Below are positions 11,151-21,568 of a DNA stretch of 64,000 bases, piece after piece. Positions within the stretch are counted from its first letter, which is position 1. Each line of letters starts with the position of its first letter. Below the pieces are notes generated by a model. The model worked only from the letters and a program-made list of their open reading frames with translations. It was not told the origin of the DNA and searched no databases. This DNA is from Asparagus officinalis (Eukaryota > Streptophyta > Magnoliopsida > Asparagales > Asparagaceae): the NCBI RefSeq assembly GCF_001876935.1, contig NC_033798.1, forward strand, positions 93,884,151 through 93,948,150, read 5' to 3'. A program made the position numbers and the translations under genes.

Positions 11151-12088
11151 AGAAGGTGCTACCAAAAAGTAGTAATATGTACTTACCCAAAAAAAGAAAT
11201 AATGTGTTCAATTTACAATATACTCCATTACTTAGCTGTAATTAAATATGATATTAGTTTTATTTTAAGATTTATGTAGTGTTCGATTTACGATATACTC
11301 CATCAAGCAACTATATTTACATATTTCATAATAATGGGTGTCACTATTTAATTAAATAATCTCTTATCACAATTGCATAATTTGGATTTGGAATCTCAAT
11401 TAACAAATTTATCCTTCTAGTGATGTCCTACTCTAATTCTAGCTGTGCTGTACTCTAATTCTAATAATATCCTAAGTACGTAGTCAATTACAAGTGAAAT
11501 ATACAAATATATAAAACTTAGGAAATCCAAGAATATTATGTGACACCACTGAACACTATAAAGCTGTACCATGTCTCAGGCTTATCGGGTAAATGGGCAT
11601 AGTTCAAAATTGTCACTCTGGATGATTCTAGCCCGACTGCTAGAACCATTAGGGATGTGAATAGTTGCCCTGAGGTTTATAATGAATTGTTGAACGTACG
11701 ACTGTTTGCACTGGTATCAATTCACGCTTATTTATTTCACATACATAATCTCATTACATTCATTACATTCATGAATCTTATTTGTCATTCTCTGTTCCGT
11801 CATGAATCTTATCTAATAATAAACTAGTACCAATTAAACCCATTTTATATCTTTCTTCCGTAATGGTCTTGTACAATTAAGTAGTATTAATTTCTTACGA
11901 GCAATTTTATCTCCGAACTCGGGGTTGACGACGAAAATACATTATTAATTCCCGCTTTATTTGACGCGTATACATACAAAAACACTTACGAGTACTTTCA
12001 CAGCATAACAAGCAAGAAACCAGCGGGAAATTTTAAAAACAAAAACAGAAAAACACAAAGATACACATTATTACGCCATCATCACACC
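11151..12088. other. Intergenic; presumed 3' flank of the PGIP-like gene
   Basis: AT-rich with no supported gene. The stretch just below 12088 would be the 3' UTR side of the minus-strand PGIP-like gene, but no poly(A) signal is distinctive. Confidence 0.4.
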
Positions 12089-13111
12089 TCAGTTGCATGG
12101 CGTTAGCGGCGCCCCACAAAGACACATATGATGCACGTACGAGTACTGCCCAAAACGAGCGGTAACGCTACCAGCCCCAGCCGGTATCTCGCCGCACAGC
12201 GGGTTATAACTCGCGTTAAACCTCTCCAACCCTCTAACTTGGTTGATCTGCGCCGGAATCCTCCCATGGATCATGTTATGGCTGAAGTCCAACGCCCTCA
12301 AGTTTAACGGGAAGCTTAAGTTGCTAAGGTCGAAGTCGAACCGGTTTCTTGAAATATCAATCCTTGTCGCCCTCTTCTGTGAGCCGAACAAGATGGACGC
12401 GTCCCCAGTCAGCCTGTTGCGTGAAATGTCAATAACTCCCCAGTTTGGCTGGCCCAGCGAAGGCCAGATGAGCCCGCTGAGCGCGTTGTGGCAGAGATAG
12501 AGGTCAGGTGGCGAGGATTTTGGGAATCTCCCAAAAGTATTCGGGATGTTACCGTAAAGTAAGTTATGTTCGAGGTGGAGTGCCGTGAGGTTTGAGAGAT
12601 ATGGGAGGTCTCCAGGTATAGGACTTGATAATTGGTTGTAGGAGAGGTCGAGGTAAGTGAGGGAAGTGAGTTTCGTAACGAAGAGGGGGATTCGGCCTGA
12701 AAGCGAGTTATGGCTCAGGTCGAGTACTGTGAGGTTGGTGAGATTGGCGATGGAGTTGGGGATAGGGCCTACGAGGTTGGGGAGGCGGCGGAGGGTTAGG
12801 ATTTGGAGGAAAGCGAGGAGGCTGATGGCTGGAGGGATTGTTCCAGTGAGGTTGTCGTCTTGGAAATATGACGAGCGCTGGTAAGCGTGGCGCATCGGAC
12901 ATCGCATGGTTATGACCCCATGCATCAACTGCCAGGCATAGCCGGTTAGTGTTCCATGAAGGCACGGCGGTTCGTGTTGCGGCAGCGACGGATTTTATGG
13001 GCGATGAGCGCAACCGATCTGCTTCGTTGCAGCGGTTAGCCGTGGATTGCGCTGAAATTGAGGAGATATGATAGTAGTTAGAGAAGAGGAAGGAGGGGAT
13101 AGGGTGAACAT
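12089..13111 (-). pseudogene. PGIP-like leucine-rich-repeat protein, frameshifted
   Basis: The family consists of secreted cell-wall proteins that bind and inhibit fungal and insect polygalacturonases. The minus strand keeps most of it: an N-terminal cap from RCNEADRLR through VPSWNTNRL (about 13030-12960), then extracellular-type LRRs (LTVLDLSHNSLSGRIP, LTYLDLSYNQLSSPIP, LTALHLEHNLLYGNIP, RALDFSHNMIHGRIP), and the C-terminal cap ending in CLCGAPLTPCN at 12089. A one-base excess in the T-run near 12862-12868 puts cap and LRRs in different frames. The signal peptide region (ATG candidate at 13109-13111) also seems to need a shift. Total length fits the ~330-residue family. There is no kinase or transmembrane domain, so it is not a receptor kinase. 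It could be functional if the shift is a sequencing error. Confidence 0.8.
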
Positions 13112-13178
13112 TGTTGATTATTATTTTTTTTTGATTGTTTTTAATGCCGTAATAAGGGAAGATGAGAGGAGTTGTGTG

Positions 13179-13180
<2 letters not shown>

Positions 13181-13222
<42 letters not shown>

Positions 13223-13266
13223 ATATAATATATATTATTATAATATATATATATATATATATATAT
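13181..13266. repeat. (TA)n microsatellite upstream of the PGIP-like gene
   Basis: A long TATATA run with small interruptions (ATTATATA, AATATATATTATTATAATA). It lies about 70-150 bp upstream of the presumed start of the minus-strand gene and may include its TATA box. It is also length-unstable. Confidence 0.85.
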
Positions 13267-13726
13267 TGCTTGGAGAGGTTGGAGAGAACACGTGTTGGGG
13301 GTTGGGGATGCATGATGTGGTTGTTATCCAAACGAGAGAAAGGTGACGGGAGACGAAGGCACGAGGGAAGCGGAAGGATGACGAGGGAAATGTGGTAGGA
13401 TTTATTTATAACGTCTTCAATGCTTTTGGCTTTATAGGGTATGGTGGGAAAAAAATGGGAGAGCATGGTGATAAAGATGATATCGGATGTATACATTACT
13501 TACTTGGAAACTTGTAGTTGTTGTGATTCCGGACGTTCTCGACTGTGGATAGATAGATGGTAGAGAATTCACTCCTTTAGTTCGTAATTTAAGCTTGTAA
13601 CCTTTACATACATGCGATCGATGCAAAGCAAACTATTCTCTCCCGTAGCATAATTTGAATATTTCTTTCCTTTACTCACTTCATCACAACCGAGTCACCT
13701 CTTCAAATCGAAATCTTTGTTACCAA
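13267..13726. other. Upstream flank of the PGIP-like gene
   Basis: No gene recognised. It would contain the promoter of the minus-strand PGIP-like gene, but no specific element can be defended. Confidence 0.35.
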
Positions 13727-14597
13727 TTATCTGTTGGAGTTATAATAAGTATAACTTAAAACTTGAAATTGTAGTGGGAAAGTTTAGTCCCACATAGGAA
13801 ATGGAATAGAAATGAATGATGTTTATAAGCCTTTTCTTTCTCTCTTATACCTAGAAGAAAATAAAGGTTATGCTTTGCACCACACGCGCGTGCCGACCGG
13901 TTCGGATCGAGTCGGGTGGCGCGTGCGCGCACACGACCTGCAGACACCAATGCAAGCTCCGGATTGATGGGCTCTTGACCTGCTATATTTTGAATTTTTA
14001 TTTTTTACTAATTGGAATTTATTTTTTACTAATTGGAACAATTAAAACGTGTTAATCAATTAAAACGAGATAAGCAATTAAAACGTGTTAATTATTTGGC
14101 TGCGAAAATGAAAACGACTAGCTAAATAAATGGGCGGGATTTGTGGATAACGACTGTTTTTTTCACTATAAAAACCTACACATGCGAGGGCTGAAGACAC
14201 TGAAAAATAAACGAGCTTCTCTTCTTTTCTTCTCTTCAAAATAAAGTTTTCTTGTTGTTATACGCTGGTTCCCTGAAAGCCGAGAAGAATTCGCAAAGCC
14301 TTCTTGAAGCTCGTGCCGACGAGAAGGAGGTCGCTTGACCGAGGGTCATTATATCTCCGAGAACTTTTGCCGCGTAGCCCTGTATGAGAGGAGACAATTA
14401 GATTATTGGGACAGTGCCTTGCACGCCTCGACCATCAGACCGTATTTCTAACCTTTTTATATTTTTATATTTTTCGTTACAATCAATTTCATTCCTGTGA
14501 TAAAATATTAATCTGCTTTTACCTGATATTAATCGTCTGTTCAAAACATAATTTCGTGTTAATTATTGCCTAAACAGTTAATATTTCCAACATTATC
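13727..14597 (+). mobile_element. Second solo LTR with 5-bp TSD (Copia-type)
   Basis: The LTR spans 13732-14592 (861 bp), begins TGTTGGAGTTATAATAAG and ends ATATTTCCAACA, with TTATC at 13727-13731 and 14593-14597. It carries the 'tttagtcccacatagg' motif near its start, a TATAAAAAC box at 14167 and a GC-rich segment (13885-13935) with alternating CGCGCG/GTGCGCGC. No internal region remains. Confidence 0.88.
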
Positions 14598-14791
14598 GTC
14601 CTATAAACCTTTGGAGCCCATAATGTTTAAAAATATGGAATTATTTTTCAGATCCGGATCATGGAGAACCTCTGTCAACATCCTACAGATGTATTGACTT
14701 ACTACAGGTGTTACTTTACTACAATCATTAAAACATTGATTCTGGAGCCTAACATAGTTGATACTCCTCTTCCAAACATCAAAAGATCATT
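14598..14791. other. Short spacer before the LINE
   Basis: Unique-looking DNA between the solo LTR and the LINE TSD. No gene supported. Confidence 0.4.
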
Positions 14792-14892
14792 AATAAATAC
14801 TAGATGAATGGCTGCGATACATTGAGCGGGCTCTCCGGCGTACGTTAACAGGCGATTTCCTGCTAACTTGCGCCCCCGCTGAGGTTTGAAAA

Positions 14893-16995
14893 ATGGCAAG
14901 AAAGAAGAGGAAAAATGAGAAGAAAATCCTGGAAATAGGTTTAAGAGTGTCAAATTCTTCCTTGTCTACGCCTGCGGATCCTATTGAAGCTAGCTTTGAT
15001 GTTGATGATGAAGGATCTGCTTCAGATCTAATGGGATCAACTGGTCCAAAGGGAGAGCGGAAGAAAGTTTCTATGGCGGATCTCTTAAATTCAGATCCAG
15101 GTACTGTTGTTTTCTCTTCTCGAATTGATGATCCTCAATCTCATCGAAAGATGGTTATGTTTTCAAGTTCTCAATCTTTTGTAAGTAATTCTTTGAGGAA
15201 ATCTTGGGCTGAAGAGGTTGAAGCTGCTGTTCCTCTTTCGCATCAACATCAGAATCTGATTTCTACTAGTAATATAGATAGATCTTTGTGTTCTGCTTCG
15301 AATCATGAAGTTCCAGTTCCTGATTCTATCCCTGTGAAAACGAATTTATTTCCTGCAAATAATCTTGATGGATCTTTAAATTCTTCAAGGAATCTTGATA
15401 GATCAATAAATTCTGCAAGGAATCTTGATGGATCAATAAATTCTGCAAGGATTCTTGAAGCTGACTCTGTTCTTGATTACATCCCTATTAATGATAGTGT
15501 CTTAAATACCAAATCTGCTAAGGTTTCTCTTAATGAGGAAGTATTGAATTCTGCAAATAATATGGGGAATGACTCTGTACCATTAGATGTGACTGGCAAT
15601 GCAAAAGCTCCTATTAATGAGATTTCTAAATCTTCTGATGTGCCTAAGAGCTGGACCAGTCTTTTTTCAGACAACAGGAAGATAGGAGCTGGGATGAATC
15701 TGAGTTTTGTGGCTCCAAACTCTAAAGAAGCTGTAATTTTTGATGAAGAAGAATGGAATGAGGGCAATGCTATTTGGCAGTTCTCTTTAATTGGACAAGT
15801 GTTAGGGTTAAATGTTAAATTCAAGGCCATGGAGAACTTTGTGCACAAAATTTGGGCTCGTTGGGTTATCCCTGAGATTTGTATCCTTAAGCCAGGAGTT
15901 TTCCTCTTCAAATTCAAGAATCAGATTGAGATGGATGATATTCTTGAGAATGGGCCGTGGTTTTTTGGTTCAAGGCCTTTTTTACTTAAGAAATGGTCAA
16001 ATGAAGAGGGAATTGACAAAATAAATGACAGCATATATCCTCTATGGATTCAGTTTCCAGGTCTTAGACTAAATCTATGGAACTCCAAAAGCCTAAGTAA
16101 AATAGCCAGTTTAATTGGCAGACCTGTTGCAACTGACAAGTTAACTGCTAGTAGGCAAAGATTGGCATATGCAAGGGTGCTTGTTGAAGTTCATCTGCCT
16201 TCCACTCTACATGATCACATTGTTATACAAGGTCCTAAGGGTATGATGATTAAACAAAGGGTTATCTATGAGTTCAAACCCAAATGGTGTGAAAACTGCA
16301 AGCTAGTGGGTCATGATACTACTATGTGCAGAAAAGTTCAAAAGAAGTGGGTACCAAAGCAAGGTATCAAGCCTGCAGCTGATTCTCAAGCTGTTGATAT
16401 CTCTGGTCATGCTGTTCAAGCCCAAGTACATCAGGAAGCTTTGAATATAAATTTGGATACTGTGGGGGACAGTTCTGTGCATGTTGTGCACCATAGGCCT
16501 GTGGATGTTTTGAAGGAGCAGCATCCTACAGCTGAAAATTTTGCTCCTCCTCAAGCTGTTGATATCTCTGGTCATGCTGTTCAAGCCCAAATTCATCAGG
16601 TAGCTTTGAATATAAAAAAGGATACTGTGGGTGAAAATTCTGTGCATGTTGTGCACCATAGGCCTGTGGATGTTTTGAATATGTGCAGGGGTTCTGCTGG
16701 TAATGACTCTGTGCATGCTGTGCATGTTCAGGAGCAGCAACCTGTCTATGCTATGCACTTATCTGAAAATACATCACATAAATCTATGATTATGTGCAAT
16801 AAAGTGGATGAAATTGGAAACAATTTTGGGTATACTGGTCATAATCAATTTAGACAGGGTGATTTTAGTATCTACAAGGGTAAAGGACTTATCCAAAGCA
16901 ATATTAAAAAGAGCTTAAATACTGGGAATTCTTTTGCTCAACTCACAAACCTGGAGACAGATCCCTCTACTTTTGATGGGCGGGGGGTGTTATAA
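14893..16995 (+). CDS. LINE ORF1: DUF4283 / zinc-knuckle RNA-binding protein
   Basis: 700 residues, fully open. It is thought to coat the LINE RNA. A basic N-terminus (MARKKRKNEKK) leads to a Ser/Asn-rich linker with a 10-residue unit repeated three times at about residues 157-186 (NLDGSLNSSR-type). DUF4283 spans about residues 277-440 (AIWQFSLIGQVLGLNVKFKA ... GPWFFGSRPFLLKKW). A CCHC knuckle has ligands at residues 466, 469, 474 and 479 (CENCKLVGHDTTMC). The C-terminal third contains a 55-residue tandem repeat (period 165 bp, starting 16391 and 16556: QAVDISGHAVQAQ...VHHRPVDVL). It stops 4 bp before the ORF2 ATG, so ORF2 probably depends on reinitiation or read-around. The frame is intact although ORF2 is broken. 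Confidence 0.9.
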   Translation: MARKKRKNEKKILEIGLRVSNSSLSTPADPIEASFDVDDEGSASDLMGSTGPKGERKKVSMADLLNSDPGTVVFSSRIDDPQSHRKMVMFSSSQSFVSNSLRKSWAEEVEAAVPLSHQHQNLISTSNIDRSLCSASNHEVPVPDSIPVKTNLFPANNLDGSLNSSRNLDRSINSARNLDGSINSARILEADSVLDYIPINDSVLNTKSAKVSLNEEVLNSANNMGNDSVPLDVTGNAKAPINEISKSSDVPKSWTSLFSDNRKIGAGMNLSFVAPNSKEAVIFDEEEWNEGNAIWQFSLIGQVLGLNVKFKAMENFVHKIWARWVIPEICILKPGVFLFKFKNQIEMDDILENGPWFFGSRPFLLKKWSNEEGIDKINDSIYPLWIQFPGLRLNLWNSKSLSKIASLIGRPVATDKLTASRQRLAYARVLVEVHLPSTLHDHIVIQGPKGMMIKQRVIYEFKPKWCENCKLVGHDTTMCRKVQKKWVPKQGIKPAADSQAVDISGHAVQAQVHQEALNINLDTVGDSSVHVVHHRPVDVLKEQHPTAENFAPPQAVDISGHAVQAQIHQVALNIKKDTVGENSVHVVHHRPVDVLNMCRGSAGNDSVHAVHVQEQQPVYAMHLSENTSHKSMIMCNKVDEIGNNFGYTGHNQFRQGDFSIYKGKGLIQSNIKKSLNTGNSFAQLTNLETDPSTFDGRGVL
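15361..15450 (+). repeat. Three 30-bp coding repeats in LINE ORF1
   Basis: AATCTTGATGGATC-type units, in frame, giving NLDGSLNSSR, NLDRSINSAR and NLDGSINSAR. They diverge slightly, so they are true repeats rather than an assembly stutter. Confidence 0.8.
16391..16690 (+). repeat. 165-bp coding tandem repeat in LINE ORF1
   Basis: Two copies with CTGTTGATATCTCTGG at 16391 and 16556 (55 codons apart), each containing VHVVHHRPVDVL. The differences (QVHQEALNINLD versus QIHQVALNIKKD) are mostly frame-preserving substitutions. The repeat lies downstream of the zinc knuckle and its role is unknown. Confidence 0.85.
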
Positions 16996-18243
16996 ACATA
17001 TGAATTGGTCCTTTTGGAATGTTAGAGGATTGAATAAATCCTCTAAACAGCACTTGGTCAAGCACTATTTGCAACATTACCATCTATCTTTCCTAGCTCT
17101 ACTTGAGACCAAAATTAAGGCTGAAAATATCTCTGCTGTAGCAAAGAGGATTTCTGGCAACTGGAAATGGTGTTCCAATGCAAGCAGTACCAGTAAAGCA
17201 AGGATAATTTTACTACGGGATCCAAATATTCTGGAGGTTCTCACTGATAGCATATCAGACCAGCAGACCACCTGCAAAATTAAATCTTTGGATGGGAGAA
17301 TTGACTGTGTTATATCCTCCATATATGGTCACAATCAAGTGGATAAAAGAAGAGAATTATGGTTGGATCTCACTCATATTTGTCAGACAGTTGGTAACAC
17401 ACCATGGTTATTGAGTGGAGATTTTAATGCAATAATTGGAAATGAGGAAGAGGGGCTAATCTTTCAGAAGCTGATACCAGTGAATTCAGAGACTTCATTG
17501 ATCTTTGTCACCTCTCTCACCTTAAAACTGAAGGTTGCTTCTATACATGGAACAATAAACAAGATTCTCACTCTAGGATTTGGAGTAGACTAGACAGAGC
17601 CCTCATTAATGATGTTTGGTTACATAAATATAACTCAAGTCATGTGGAATATCTGCTGCAAAACTTCTCAGATCACTCCCCTGGATTAGTGTCTATATAT
17701 GATGAGTGTGTTAAAGGGAAAAAACCTTTTAAATTCTTTAAGATGTGGGCTAAGCACTCAGAATTTGTGCCTACTGTATCAAGAATCTGGCAAACAAAAA
17801 TTAGGGGATATGCTATGTACTCAGTCTATACCAAATTGAAGCTGCTGAAGAATGAGCTGAAAGATTTAAATAAAAGGTACTATAGTAACATCAGTGAGCA
17901 AGTACTTAGAGCTAAAGCAGCTCTTGATGATGCTCAAATGAATCTTCACTCTGACCCCCTGAATTAAGCACTTATGGAGCAGGAAAAAAATTGTATTACC
18001 TCATACAACAATTTGCTGGACTGTGAGCTTTCATTCTATCAACAAAAGGCTAGGATTTTGTGGAGTGTTCAAGGTGACAGATGCACTAGCTACTTCCATT
18101 CTGTAATCAAATCAAAAAGAGATCAGAATAGGATTCTGATGCTATATAACAGTGCAGGAGAAAAATTATCTGATGAAGAGAAAATTACATCTGAATTTAT
18201 AACTTTCTATAAGAATCTTATGGGTACAAGCTCAGTCACTGCT

Positions 18244-18384
18244 CTTGTTGACAGAAATGTAATTAAAAAGGGCCCTTGTTTGAGTGAAGCTCAAGCTAGA
18301 ATCCTATCAAATCCTTGTTGACAGAAATGTAATTAAAAAGGGCCCTTGTTTGAGTGAAGCTCAAGCTAGAATCCTATCAAATCC
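18244..18384 (+). repeat. Exact 70-bp tandem duplication in LINE ORF2
   Basis: 18244-18314 is identical to 18314-18384 (period 70, match 71). Seventy is not a multiple of three, so the RT frame shifts here. The homologous LINE at 2830-2890 has a single copy. Confidence 0.92.
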
Positions 18385-18964
18385 AGTAAACAGTGAGGAG
18401 ATTAAGGAAGCTGTTTTTTCTATGTCTGATATTAAAGCCCCAGGACCAGATGGTTATGGTATATCCTTCTACAAATCAGCTTGGGGGATTGTTGGAGATG
18501 AAATCACACTGGCAATTAAGGATTTCTTCAAAACTGGGAAGCTTTTAGGGGAAATCAATTCCACAGCTATCACTTTGATACCAAAGGTGCAATGTCCCAG
18601 AAATCCATCTGATTTCAGACCTATAGCTTGCTGCAACTGTTTATATAAAATCATCTCAAAAATCCTAGCTAATAGGATCAGGTCAGTGATTGGTTCTCTA
18701 GTTAATGAAGCCCAGAATGCTTTTGTTAAGGGAAGACAGATATCAAGCAATATTCTATTAGCTCATGAGCTTGCAAAGAACTATAACAGGAAGCACATAT
18801 CTCCAAGAGCCATGCTTAATATAGACATCAAAAAGGCTTTTGACACCATTAACTGGGGTTTTCTCAAAGAGATGCTTATTGGTTTGGGTTTTCCAGATGC
18901 ATACATAGGATGGATTATGGCTTGTATTACATCCCCTAAGTATTCTATTGCTTTTAATGGTGCA

Positions 18965-19105
18965 TTGCATGGTTATTTCAAAGGTGAAAGGGGTCTTAGG
19001 CAAGGTGATCCTCTCTCTCCCTACCTCTTTATCCTTGCATGGTTATTTCAAAGGTGAAAGGGGTCTTAGGCAAGGTGATCCTCTCTCTCCCTACCTCTTT
19101 ATCCT
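18965..19105 (+). repeat. Second exact 70-bp tandem duplication in LINE ORF2
   Basis: 18965-19035 is identical to 19035-19105 (period 70, match 71). It duplicates the HGYFKGERGLRQGDPLSPYL segment of the RT and shifts frame. The LINE at 3465-3535 has one copy. Confidence 0.92.
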
Positions 19106-20910
19106 GGGCATGGAATATCTCTCAAGAAGATTGGAGTTGTTAAAAGAGGACAGGAACTTTAATTTTCATCCCAAATGCAGGAAATTCCAAATTACCCACT
19201 TAATATTTGCTGATGACCTTCTCCTTTTTTCTAAAGGGGACTTATATTCAGTGAATAGGCTCTATCAATGCTTCAGTGATTTTTGTGCAGTCTCAGGTCT
19301 CAGTGCTAATTTAAACAAATGCTCAATCTTTTATGGAGGGATTGATGATTCAGTAAAAGCTTCCATCTTCAACAGTTTGGGATTTTCTGAGGGGACAATG
19401 CCTATTAGATACCTTGGTGTTCCTCTCATTTGCAAAAGGCTATCATATACAGATTGTGCACCTCGTTTAAACAGAATACCAGATCAATTTCAATCTTGCA
19501 GTCATAGGAAACTGTCATATGCAGGGAGGTTGCAAATTATCAAGAGCTCTATCTTAGGGATCCAAGTATTCTGGACCTCTAACTACATCTTGCCTGCAAG
19601 AGTGCTTAAAAAAGTTGATGAATTGTGCAGGAATTTTCTGTGGGGAAAATATGATCAATCTGTTAAAGTTTTCCCTTTGGTTGCATGGGAGAGAGTTTGT
19701 TTGGACAAGAAAAAAGGTGGATTAGGGATTTTCTCTGCCACTATCTGGAACCTAGCCTCTGCTGTGAAGCTCCTTTGGCATTTGCACACTAACAAAGAAT
19801 CCTTATGGATTAAATGAGTGAATGGGACATATCTAAAAAATTTCAATGTTTGGCAGGTTCAAGCTAAAAGGGGTGACTCATGGATGTGCAAACAATTGTT
19901 GAAAGCTAGAGATAAAGCTGTGGAACTGAGTGGTAGCATTGACAACCTGAAACATATAATAAATTCCAGTTCTAACAGTTCAAAAATTAAAATTGCTGAA
20001 ATATATAGAGCTCTCTCCCCTGCAGCAAATCTTGTTCCATGGTATAACTTGGTCTGGGGAAATTTATCCTATCCAAAGCACTCTTTTATCTGTTGGCTTG
20101 CGGTAAACAACAAATTACAAACTCAGGACAGGTTACTAAGGAAAGGAATTGTGAATGCAAATCAATGTAAGATGTGCGCTGGTGCATGTTTAGAGAGCCG
20201 TGATCATCTATTTTTTGAGTGCTCCTTCTCCAAGGAAGTATGGTATCAAATCATGGATTGGCTTCAATTCAAATGGAGATCATGCTCTTGGAATTCCCTC
20301 TTGAATTGGTATTGTACAAAGCTAATAAAGAAAGGCATTAAGCAAAATATCAAGAGATCTGCTATGTCAGCTACTATTTACCATCTATGGTGTGAACGCA
20401 ACAGGAGGATTTTCCAGCTGAAGATTCAATCTGGGGAGAGTTTGGTTAAGAGAATCAAAGTTGATATCCTAACTATATGCCTAAACTCTCCAAACATTGC
20501 TGGGGATATGGCAGATTGGATCAGGTCTTTATAATTTGCTCTGTTATAGTATCCTGTGCTCATGACTAGTTGTGGTACAGTTGTTTTGGGGGTACTGCTG
20601 GTATTCTTGAAAGCCTGGTCCAAATTTGGTGAAGGATCCACAAAGAGTAGTAGATACTGCTATTGGGATGCTGGACAGAGTGATAAATTGAAGCTGTGCA
20701 CAGTTTTTGTATACAGTCTTTGTTATCTGTTTTTTTTCTCATTTTTGTTGTTATAGCTAGGTCTTGATCTCTAGCTATAGGTTGTTTTGATTTGTTATCT
20801 CAATTACATATTCATGTTCTTGAGATTCTTGATGTACAAAATTTTTACATATTGGTGATGAATAAAATTTTTCATTTACCAAAAAAAAAAATTAAATAAA
20901 TACTAGATGA

Positions 20911-21435
20911 GTGATTCATTTGAGTACACTGAGGATGGAACTTGAGCTCCTTTTCATAATGTAATTAATTACTCAGCCTTCTTGAAAGAAAATTTCATGT
21001 GAAGAGAATAAAGAGATAAGGGGATGAAGGGTATGTCCCTTGTGTCAACCCCCCGTTCCAGAAAAACATCCGTGAAAACCACTATTAATTGAAGAAGATA
21101 GAATACTATAATTAGAAGAAGACACCCAAGTCATTCATAACCCATTTCAACATTTTTTTTAGGAAAATCCAAATACCTTAGCATACAATTACTGAACCTG
21201 CAATCCAAAGGTATCATATGCTCTTCTATATCAATATTTTCCATAAACCAAGAAGAAATATCCATTACCAAGGTTGGGGAATCATGACAATGGAAGAGAG
21301 TGGTTAAACTTGAGACTCTCTAATTAGTAACTTTGGAGATAATGAAAACATCAAAAAGTTAACCTGCGGAGTTGTTGCATTGATGGTGGCAAAGTTAAAA
21401 TTTTAAAAGTTTACAAGCTCATGTATACTATTGGC
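20911..21435. other. Spacer to the right of the LINE
   Basis: No gene or repeat supported. It is AT-rich with a few short purine stretches. Confidence 0.35.
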
Positions 21436-21568
21436 TTAGGTTCTTTGGTCTGCTATAATCCGGAATCCACTTAGCGTGCCAAAACAGTCTATCATAGAAT
21501 GGTTGGCAGCTAGAAGAAGGCTATGGGCTCAAGATAGAATGGTGAGAATAGGGTTCTTAATTATCTTA
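21436..21568 (+). pseudogene. LINE RVT zinc-domain fragment cut by an LTR
   Basis: The plus strand reads IIRNPLSVPKQSIIEWLAAR then RRLWAQDRMVRIGF, the conserved zf-RVT core of plant LINE ORF2 ('...SIPKHSFICWLA..RLLTQDRL' in its relatives). It is interrupted by the LTR that begins at 21569. Its sequence differs from the three LINEs above, so it belongs to another LINE subfamily. Confidence 0.65.

Larger units (their letters stand above)
17000..20534 (+). pseudogene. LINE ORF2: endonuclease-RT-zinc domain, broken
   Basis: ORF2 starts at ATG 17000 (MNWSFWNVRGLNK), 4 bp after the ORF1 stop. Endonuclease: LLETKI near 17100, SGDFNAII near 17415 and SRIWSRLDRALIND near 17572. Reverse transcriptase at about 18400-19240: IKAPGPDGYG, FRPIACCNCLYKIISK, IKKAFDTINWGF, RQGDPLSPYLF and catalytic FADD at 19207-19218. 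The zf-RVT domain at about 20030-20260 has NQCKMCAGACLESRDHLFFEC. Breaks: a one-base shift near 17450 in the endonuclease, TAA at 17965-17967, TGA at 19815-19817 (a Trp site by comparison) and two exact 70-bp duplications (18244, 18965) that each shift frame. Without the probable artefacts there would still be one shift and two stops. Confidence 0.9.
14792..20910 (+). mobile_element. Near full-length LINE with 16-bp TSD
   Basis: A plant L1-type LINE from about 14808 to 20894 (~6.1 kb). The 16-bp sequence AATAAATACTAGATGA lies on both sides (14792-14807 and 20895-20910), which is the expected long TSD of target-primed reverse transcription. Order: short GC-rich 5' UTR (14808-14892), ORF1 (14893-16995), ORF2 (17000-20534), 3' UTR (20535-20880) and an A-tail (20881-20891). 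An 85-bp 5' UTR is short, so slight 5' truncation is possible. It is the source-type relative of the two fragments near the left end. Confidence 0.93.

Noticed and set aside
12089..13111. LRR receptor kinase
   Set aside because: No transmembrane or kinase region; the C-terminal CLCGAPL cap and length fit PGIP.
13068..13398. ORFs rich in Tyr-Ile
   Set aside because: They are translations of a (TA)n microsatellite.
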